Below, in pieces: positions 1 through 61,600 of a stretch of 64,000 nt of DNA (its first letter is position 1; each line of letters begins with the position of its first letter). The translations under genes and the position numbers were made by a program. The notes under the pieces are model-generated. The model did not search any database. It was given only the letters and a program-made list of their open reading frames with translations, and had not been told where the DNA came from. The stretch is from Zeus faber. Its lineage: Eukaryota > Chordata > Actinopteri > Zeiformes > Zeidae. The DNA lies in assembly GCA_960531495.1 (NCBI GenBank), contig OY482863.1:7387000-7450999 (forward strand). The letters are read 5' to 3'.

Positions 1-773
1 GCAGTCAATACATCCCAATACATGACATTGTTTATTATTATTATTTCAATTTCTTATTTGTTTTCTTCTCAAATGTACTATTTGTTCACCTTAAATCATT
101 AATTATTCTAAAATATTAATTCCCAAATGTTTTTTTTTGTTTTAAAGTTTATTATTATTATCATGATCATCATCCCACCAGTAAGATGGAGCATTCACCA
201 TAATTTTCCCCTTTTAGCACCCGTTAGATACAACTAGTTCTCATGACAAATGGTACGAGAACAAATATACAAATATTCCCAAACCTATTTCACCAAATCT
301 TTAACATAGCAACATCAACTATTATAGTATCCAGTATATAAAAAAAAAAAGTTAATACCATTTATAGTTAGATATTTCTTTCCCCTTTACTCATCAGGTT
401 GCCAGCACCAATCATCATCCCATGTTAGTAGAATACTAAGAATTTGTCATGGTGATTATCTGTGTATGTACAGATGATTAGCGTGAAACAAAAGCTTGAA
501 AATTTTAAGTAAAATAATAAAATAAAATACAATAAAAAGTAAATACAATTTGGCAACTATACACAAATAGCCCCAAAAAAAAAGGCAAAACAAGAATAAC
601 AGTGCGACCCTATGCAGAGGATAAGTTACTGGTATGCGTATACAGTACATTATAATTATAGACGAGATATGTGCATGCTTAAGGGAAAAACTGTGTCATT
701 AGGCTAGAGCTGCATTGTTGAAATGCAGCTCTCTTCGCTCTTCGGGCGACACGCCGGCGACGCTGGTGACTAC
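1..773. other. prkdc intron 79 (partial)
   Basis: AT-rich, no coding exon seen. A perfect 10-bp hairpin (706-715 with 723-732, 7-nt loop) lies about 40 bases past the exon 79 donor. Confidence 0.7.
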
Positions 774-52997
<52,224 letters not shown>

Positions 52998-53270
52998 GGC
53001 CGCGACGCCTCGCTCCGTCGACATTCGGGAGGAGGGCGGAGGCGGGTGGAGGGAGGGTGGAGGATGGAGGGTGGAGGCGGGTGGAGGGTAGCCTGGGCGA
53101 CGAGCGCTCGGTCGGCGCAGACTTCCGGCCGCCGAAGCGAGGGGGGCGGGGCGGGGCGGCGCGGAAGTCCTCTCGTCCAATCAAAAACGCGTCCGCCGGA
53201 GTCATCCCGAGCGAGGGGAGATTCGAATCCTCTCTCGAGATTCGGTTCGTGGCGAACCGAATCTCGAGGG
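52998..53270 (-). promoter_or_regulatory. prkdc 5' flank: CpG-rich, ETS- and CCAAT-like sites
   Basis: GC- and CpG-rich stretch directly upstream of the prkdc start codon. It holds CTTCCGG (53122-53128) and CGGAAGT (53162-53168), both ETS-like, and an inverted CCAAT box (53177-53181). No TATA box is evident, as expected for a housekeeping repair gene. The transcription start is not determined. Confidence 0.55.
53234..53268. repeat. Perfect 16-bp inverted repeat with 3-nt loop
   Basis: CTCGAGATTCGGTTCG (53234-53249), loop TGG, then its exact reverse complement (53253-53268), followed by an A-run. It lies about 240 bases upstream of the prkdc ATG. Confidence 0.95.
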
Positions 53271-53329
53271 AAAAAAAAAAAAAAAAGAGTCGTTGAATTG
53301 TCCTATTCGATTGAGTCGTTGGTGTGTTG

Positions 53330-53356
53330 GTGTGTGTGTGTGTGTGTGTGTGTGTG
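53330..53356. repeat. (GT)n microsatellite between prkdc and rbbp8
   Basis: About 13 GT units in the divergent intergenic region. Confidence 0.9.
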
Positions 53357-54889
53357 CGGTGAGCGAGGGAGGACTTCGAGCGAACGATGAACGAGAGTCA
53401 CAAGAGTCGGCTCTGCCGGGACAGGGAATGATCGAAAGAAAAAAAAAAAAGGGGGGGGGGGTGAACAACATTTGACTCCAACCCAACACTTTCGGAATGT
53501 GAAACCGCGGAGCGCAAATGTTGACCGAGCGCAAAGTGTGAATCGGTGGCGTCGGTGGGTGAGTCGAACCTCCCCGTTTCCCCGCATCCATTTCCCGGCG
53601 TCTCGGTGAACTCCCGACTCATTTAAAATATATATATATATATATATATTTGTTCGCTACGGACGATTCGTTTGCGAGTCTCGCCTCCGGGTCCCAGCAT
53701 GCACTGCGGCCCGCGGAACACGGTCCTTGTCGCGTTCGTCCGCTGCCGCAGCCAAGCGGCGTCGAGCGACTCGCGTCTCTTCTTGAACGTAGTACGATTT
53801 TAAAAAACACCCCCCCAAAAAAAAGGGGGCAGGATGAAAACGACACATATTCTGCCCACACGACAAATGCCCAGAAGGTAAAGACGCCTCCGTTCAAGGC
53901 GAAACGCGGCGCTGTTTCGCCAGCAAAATCGCCGCTTTATACCGTACGTGCCGTGAAATGTCTTTGCGACGCGCAAATGTCGCTAAAGCCAACGCAATAG
54001 CCAAGCTGATGCCTGGCCAGCCAACCGAGCCCTCCAACGCAACGCGGTTGGTGAATAGAATAATATAAATACAACTACATTAAAATAAGACTCAAAAAGT
54101 AAATACGGGGAGGGGTACAACGCTGGTGTTGTTGAGACGTTCCGGGCTGCTTGACACCCAGTACTTTATTTCAACTCCCGTGCGAAGGACAGTTTCCAAA
54201 ACGGCTTCGGCTTCCATTTATGTTCGCTCCGGCGACGGGAGAGAAACATTCCGCCCGCTGCCGATACGAAACGCCTCGAATGTCGCTTTGGGAAAACAGA
54301 GGGGAAGGAAAACAAAACCCGTCTCTTTCGAAAAAAAACCGCTTCTCGCGTCCGCGGGGAAACTAACTTTACAGGCTGTCACCCCAAGCGTTCGAAACGC
54401 CTCGTTATGTTTGTTCATGTGCAGTGAACTTGTGTGGCGCTCGAATCTCAGCAACTTGACGCTCTCCCCGTGTTTACCAGAAAAATGAAAATGGGGAAAA
54501 AATATATATAAGTACCATGTTGAATACTTATATTCAATATGTGATTCTGTTTTATACTTTGAAAACAGTAAGTACATTTGTGTGGATTAATTACACATTG
54601 TGATTTGAGAGAAGAAAAAAATATATATATCTGTATCTATATCTATATATAGATATAGATATAGATATATATATATTTGCGGACCAGATTTATCGATATA
54701 CTATCACCATCTAGGCGGGGGCCGCATTCAATTGCCTCGCAGGCCGGATCTGGCCCCCGGGCCTGTGGTTTGAGTCCCCTGCTTTAATGCCTGAATGCCC
54801 CCTGTTCCTCTTGATAGGCCTCTCAAATACAAAAAAAAAAAAAAAAGTCATTCTTTCTACGTAATATGTGTTAAAAAAATATTCTGGCC
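53357..54889. other. Middle of the divergent intergenic region
   Basis: No gene recognised. Contains a (TA)n tract (53627-53650), an AT palindrome (54621-54676), and near 54700-54785 a GGCCGGATCTGGCCCCCGGG stretch resembling the end of a hAT-type fish repeat. Confidence 0.5.
54621..54676. repeat. Near-perfect AT-rich palindrome
   Basis: TATCTATATCTATATA mirrored by TATAGATATAGATATA, flanked by (AT)n on both sides; about 56 bases with one mismatch. Could extrude a cruciform. Confidence 0.85.
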
Positions 54890-55111
54890 TCAGTGTGTAA
54901 CCTCCGTCTGGCACCGGTCCGCGTGCCCACGTCTCCGCATTCAGGTCTGAAGAAGCGCGAGATGTCACTTCCGCGTGCGTGCGTAGCCCGGGGCGCCAGG
55001 CGGGAAGAGGTCGGAAAATGACGTCGCTCGCCTTCTAACGCGTCTTCCATCCACACAGGGCGTCTTGAAGGCCCCGAACCGCCGCAGCTTGGCCGGCTCG
55101 TGTCCGGCAGC
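54890..55111 (+). promoter_or_regulatory. rbbp8 5' flank and 5' UTR: CpG-rich, ETS-like site
   Basis: CpG-rich block ahead of the rbbp8 ATG with CACTTCCGC (54966-54974, ETS-like). A possible splice acceptor at 55058 suggests the 5' UTR may be split. Start site not determined. Confidence 0.5.
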
Positions 55112-55223
55112 ATGAGCGGCCCCGGTGGCGGTACTCCTGCGTCCGGCGGCGCCACCAAACAGAGCGCTCTGTTTGGAGAGCTGTGGACTCAGCTCGGGGA
55201 GTGCCATCGGAGTGCACTTCGAG
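55112..55223 (+). CDS. rbbp8: rbbp8 exon 1 (coding part)
   Basis: Residues 1-38, ends in phase 1. Reads LFGELWTQLGECHRSALR; human has DFKDLWTKLKECHDREVQ. A CCACACAG|GG acceptor-like site at 55058 leaves room for an upstream non-coding exon. Confidence 0.88.
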
Positions 55224-55621
55224 GTAGTCCCATCTGAGCTCATCACCTGCTGACTTTCATTTCCCTAATATGTCTGTAGATGTCTTTCCCTCCTCGTTTC
55301 GCTTCATTTCCCTGCCACATCCATTGATTGGTCTCATCTCGGTATCCAGTGTAGCGTTTGCATGATTCTTCCCCTCCCCAAGCTTTACTTCCCGAATTTG
55401 GGAAGCCACGGTTAAAGAATGAACATAGTCCCCCCCATTGGACAAGCCCAAACAACATATTTACATTTTTTTAATGATATAATCAGAGTTCTAACCGGGT
55501 CATTGAAGTGCTTGACTAACCCATAATCAACATAGATTATGCCAGAGAAAAGTAAATTGAATCCAGAATGGTTGGAAATAGACACTTATAATTGTAGATG
55601 ACAATGAGATTAATTTTATTT

Positions 55622-55652
<31 letters not shown>

Positions 55653-58600
55653 TTATGTGGTTTGCGTAAAGTCCTTGAAAATGAAAATAAATAGTGCTTA
55701 AAAAAAGTACTTGAAAGTCATTGAATTTCATTTTGTAATGTCAGAATAAACCCTGTACAATATAATAATATTGATAATGATTGGAATATTTTATTAACAA
55801 AAAGGCTTTGTACAGTAGTTATTATGTAATTTACTTTCAACAAATTTTTCATTTCAATGGGAATAATTGAATAGGATATTTTCAGTGCATTGGTGCTTTG
55901 TATGTATTTGTGTTGTGAAAAGCAACTGCTGTTCCTTCATAAAGGCATTTCAAGTACGACATTCATGTTCAACCTGATGAACTGTGCTGACCAATGTGAC
56001 CGTACGGCTCCGTGACTTGTTTTAACATTTCAATTGTATCATGTGTTTGGTTGACGGAGCCACACTTGTTAGTGGGTGGGTGCTGTGTTTGAAAATGTTC
56101 ATATTAAGTTTGCATTAGTTTATTATCAAATGGATTTGTGTCTTTATGAATGGCCAACTTTCAGGATTATGTCAAGTGTCACCAGGGACGGACTGGGACA
56201 AAAAAACACCCCTGGACCTTTTTACCCAGACCAGCCCACCACAACCAGCCCACGGATACTCCACGCCCCATCGACGCACATACAAACACACCAGCCCTTG
56301 ATACCACATCATGGATATGGATAATAAGCATAATAGACATACAAACACACCAGCCCTTGATACCACATAATGGAAAAGCTTAATAAGCATAATAGATGGG
56401 TACTCTAGACTACTGTAACACTAAAGCAGAGCTATTTTAAGATCAAGTGAAGGGTTTGTTGCCAGCAGGCCACCACTGAGGATACGATGATAGATTCAGG
56501 CAGTCGGTGTTTCATGAATAGTACCTGTTCAAATACCTGTTAAAATATGTCTATATTTGAACAGGCTGTATAAAATACTTTAACACAGGAAATATATCAG
56601 ATAATGCCATTGCCAAATTGATCACTTTGACCTTGAAACTTGAAGGATTTACCGTTCAGGGCAGGTCTATCAACAATAAATAATTACAACCATCAGGTAC
56701 CGACTGTACACATTCATAGTTCTAAAGTGCAGTTAAACAATAAATTATATGTAAAAAAACACACAAACTCTAAATAAGATCCAAAATTTAATAGAAATTA
56801 AGTATTGTACATTTTTTGGCCTGGTAAGGTACTGACCATTACTCCTGGCCTGGGTGTTATTGATCTATAAACAATAAAACAATATTTAAACAAGCAAACA
56901 CCATCTTGTATATATTTGTACTAGTGCTAGGGTATTGCTGGTTCATAAATTATAAACAATATCCAAAACTGATATTTCTGACGCTTGAAGGCAGCACAGT
57001 AGCATTTCTGACAGGCCTTGAATGCAGCGGTGCTACCTTTGGGGAAAAAAAAAAAAAAATCCCGAGCAACTTCATGCAAGTTGTAACATCAACTCGGTCA
57101 TTTATTTATTTATTTATTTTTCGGTGGCGCCTTTCTTCTTGATTTATTTTTATTTTTTTCTATTTTGACCGACTTGGTCATGAATCCACCTGTTCACGCG
57201 CTCTTGTTGACTTCTGGCATTTGGGTTGGGGGGCCATGAGAGATGTGCGTCCCTGGCCCCTTTGATTATGAGGGCTGGTGCATAATCACAGTGGGCCAGC
57301 GATGCACATCTCTCTGGTCTCTGTCACTCTTGTTTTTGTGTGAGGGGCTGCTTAGGCGGCCCACAGAGTAACCGCCCCACTGGGATTTGTCCTGGTGCTT
57401 TCTCTGCTTGTTTGAGGTGTTATGTTCATCAGAGTAAACAACGTAGCTCCTTTTTTCTTTTTTTTTTCAGAATTGGAGGCCAAAGTGAGCAAGCTGAAAA
57501 AGGATCGTTGTTTGTGAGTCTATTACTGTATGTTTTTGTGTTGTGTTGAAAATCAGCTGTCTGCCTCTGTCATTGGTCATTTGCTTTTCAATCCAGTGCA
57601 TCCCTAATCCAAAAATTAGGCATGCACTTATCTATCTATCATTCTATCTGCGTATTCTGATCTATCTGTGTGTTTTGATCTATCTGTCTGTTTTGATCTA
57701 TCTATCTGTGGTCCATCGTATGCCGATATATATAATGCCTATATCGTGTTGTTTTTTTGTTGTTGTTTTTTTGCATCTGATAAAATACAACAATTTAATA
57801 ATAATAACAAATTAGACACAAAATTGCTGAACTTAAACAAACATTAATTTCACACTAAAACTTCCGAATTAAAAATAAATAATTTTAAAAAGAAGACAAT
57901 GATAAGCAGCATCATATTTAAATCTGGTGGGGAAATAGAGTCCCCCTGTTGCATAAGTGCAGGATCTATTATTTACAAGTAAAGTATTTTCACAAAAACA
58001 AAAACCCCTCTTTTTACAAAATGAAGTCCCACAGAATCGGAAAGCAACAGGGAGACGTGTGGTGCGGCTCGGGACAGTGGGGACGCACAGGCAGCCACGT
58101 GCAGGACGGGCTGAACCCAGGGGGCACCTGCCGCTTGGTGTCCATGGTGCCCTTTTTATGTGCCAGGTTTTTTGTTATTGTTATTTATTTATACATTTAG
58201 TCATTTAGCAGACGCTTTTATCCAAAGCGACTTACAAGGGAGAATAACATTCAGCTACATTGCTACAGAGATTAGTGTAACAACAACATTCGTGTAACAA
58301 TAAATACTGCAAGGTGGTGCTAAGTAATTGTAGGTTAGGACAGGAGGTACTCACTGAAGAGCTGGGTCTTCAAGTGCTTCTTAAAGACAGAGAGGGAGGT
58401 CCCTGCTCTGGTCATTTTTGGCAGCTCGTTCCACCAACGTGGAACTACAAATGAGAATAACCTGGATTGCCGTGGTTGTATGGCCGGCAGAGCCAGGCGA
58501 CGCTCATTTGACGAGCGTAGCATCCGGGGGGCAACATGTGCTCTTACAAGAGCATTTAAGTAGGCGGGAGCATTCCCAGCAATCACTCTGTAGGCCAGCA

Positions 58601-61600
58601 TCAGAGACTTGAACTTGATGTGGGCGGCTACAGGTAACCAGTGGAGCTCGATGAGCAGCGGAGTGACATGTGCCCTCTTTGGCTGGTTGAACACCAGTCG
58701 CGCCGCCGCATTCTGTATTATTTATCTTTGTTTGAAGCGTGAATGTGCATCGAGGTATCAGTTTTCCCCGATTGGGACACCCACAATGGTGCACATCGGG
58801 GCGGCCCATGATCTGTGCTCCGCTGTGCACTCCATTCCCTTACTGAAACTAAAAATAACCGTGTTGTGTTAAAACATTTGCGCAGTCTGGAGGAGGAAAA
58901 AAATATCCACTCAAATTCTCAGAGTTAGGTTGAAGTTTTGCCTCAAATGCAAAGTACTTCCCAACAGCACTCCTGCTGTTTTCTTTCAAAACCGGTCGCG
59001 GAGGCTCTGCAAACGCCATCTTTAATGAGCCAACACCATAACAAACCGTAGTGAATGATTGGATTGAAGACAGTGAGTGAGTGAGAGGAGGCGGGGCTAT
59101 GTGGGCACCGCAGCAGGGTGTGGGACTCGCTGTCGGAGAGAAGAATAGCGGGAAAGCAGCTGCTGTTACTGGTATATTGATAGTGCGGAAAATGACTATT
59201 GAAACGGTTCCAAATATTCCGAATCAATATGTATAGAAAAATAGATATTTTTGACAACACTAGTCTGCAGACCTTTTTTGTTTATTGGCCTCATGAGCGC
59301 AGGCATGGCAGATGCCAATTATCTCAAAATACTCGAATATCGGCCCATTTAATCGGCTGACCTATCAATCGGTCGACGACTACTGCCTGTCCGCCTGTCT
59401 GTCTGTCTGTCCGTCTGTCTGTCTGTCAGTGATTGTTTTAATAATCTGAGCCGTGGAGTTTCTCTTATGGTACAGTAATTTTGCTTTACAGAGACGCACA
59501 GAGGCTGGAGGAATTCTACAGTCGTAACCAGCGGCTGAAGGAGCAGCAAAAAGCCCTGCAAGAAAGCGTCGGCCTCTTGGAGGAGAGGTGAGAGCCGGGT
59601 TTGGTATCAGGTGTAAAGGCGTCACCGGTTGCTTGTAATCTTATGTTCATATATTTATATTTCAGTAGACCTAAAGTGCAAAAGATTCACACTCATATCA
59701 GAGCCAGATATATTCCACAAGTAAATTATTTGGTGTTCAAAATCAAAGACAAGAAGAGACATCTGATTGAACAAATACATTTGGTTTTAAAACGATATCC
59801 CAGGTTCAGTAACTAATAATAATGGATAATTTGATAACAATGAATAGATTTTAATTGCTGATATTTTGAACAACACTTGTGATTAAACTATGGATTGTGT
59901 CTGTTATTCACGTTATTTAAATGAAATATACCCCGACTCAAACCATCTGTTCTGGCTAATGCACACGGGGTGCTACAAAACAGCAAGTGACATTCTAAGT
60001 AAACTATTCCACGTCATTTAGTTCATTGGCCTCAATCTAAAGCAACTCTGCGAAAACAGGCTAGAGTTAATGTGATTTGTGGCCAATGGAGAAAATAAAA
60101 TTAAAGAACAATGAAAAATAAACCCCTGCAGAGAAATGCATCCAATGACTGGATCTCATAAACTTAATGAAATAATAATCTCAAGCACAAGGCGGCTCAC
60201 CCGATTTATGAGGGAGCGAGTGCATCTCCCTCACAGATGAATATCGTTTATCATGCACATGTTCGTCACTCAAAAATATTTTTCACACATGATATACTGT
60301 TATAGTGTAAATCTAAATAATATGCGTGTTAATTTCTCCTCTTCCATACTCGAGGCTGAGGGCAGGCGTATGTGACCGCTGTGCCGTCTTGGAGGAGAAT
60401 TTGACGGCCAAGAGTGCCGAGTACGAGAAGAGCCTTCAGCAGAACCTGCACATCATCGCCAAACTCAGTGAGTTTCTTCATTACGTTTTGTACGTTAAAA
60501 AAAAACATACTTACTTGACACCTTATGATAGATATGATATGTATTATAAGAAGGCTGCATGGTGGATTTGTTTTATATTTACTGGAAAATCTTAACCATT
60601 CAGAAAAGTTAGGTTTGATGAGATGTGTATATTTACCTGTGAGTGAAGCAGCATCATTTGAATAATTCCTGTATGTGAGAGGATGGGTTCTTTCTTCTGC
60701 AAAGTTTTCCATATCATGCTCATTTTAGTGCAAATATTCGACATACAGCGTTCTTACCATTAAAGAAATGTAAGTACTGGAATAGCCTCGTAAATAGGCC
60801 ATTTTATATTGAAGTGCTTGAGGAGGACTTGAAAAAAAGGCGCCATCACTGAAAACCTGTGATATTACCCCTGGTTTTGTCATTCAAATCGTGACATAAT
60901 AAAACATCCAGAATAGCTTTAATGACGTAGACTACGCCTGGGAAATATAAATGTGATCCAGCATGGTTGGAAATGGACTCTGATAATAGTAGATGACAAT
61001 GAGATTAATAATGTATGTATAGATATACTAATAGATATACTAATATAAATAATAGACAGAGAGACTAAGATTATATTATTTTTATATTATATATTATGAT
61101 TATATTTATCTTATTTAATAAAGATCAAATTGAAAATGGATTATATTTGTTTTCCGTGAAGTCCTTGAAAATGCTGAAAAAAAGTCCTTGAATTTCATTT
61201 TGTCATGCCAGAATGAACCCTGTACGTATACTGCTGTATCTTGCCCTCACATTAGCTTTATCAATACCTGTGTATTCCAGGCAGCTGAAGAAGCAAGTAT
61301 GATTTTGTTATGGCGTCGGCTTTGTCGTTTCTTCTGCAGAGAGTGAGAAGGCCAGACTTCACGATGACAACCTGGAGCTCAAGGAAGAACTAGAGAAACT
61401 TAAGGCCTCCCTGTGAGTTTTCAGTCTTCAGCGCTGTCAATGGCTTTTCTTTTTGCAGTTTATATTATCCCATGGCAAAACCCCTTTCTCATCACTGTCA
61501 TTATCCGCATGTGCAAAGCAACCTGTGGCGGTGCACCATCACACGCACCGTCTCCATCGCCGCAATGAATACTGTGTGTGGCTATAGAGGCGAGCGTGAC

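Larger units (their letters stand above)
55224..57470. other. rbbp8 intron 1
   Basis: AT-rich. Contains a copy of the unnamed repeat (55530-55760), a (TAGA)n tract, a 60-base tandem duplication (56278-56393) inside a dispersed repeat, and the 77-nt hairpin at 57238-57314. Confidence 0.8.

Noticed and set aside
52998..55111. mcm4 expected as the divergent neighbour of prkdc
   Set aside because: No MCM-type coding sequence is present; the divergent gene is clearly CtIP-like.
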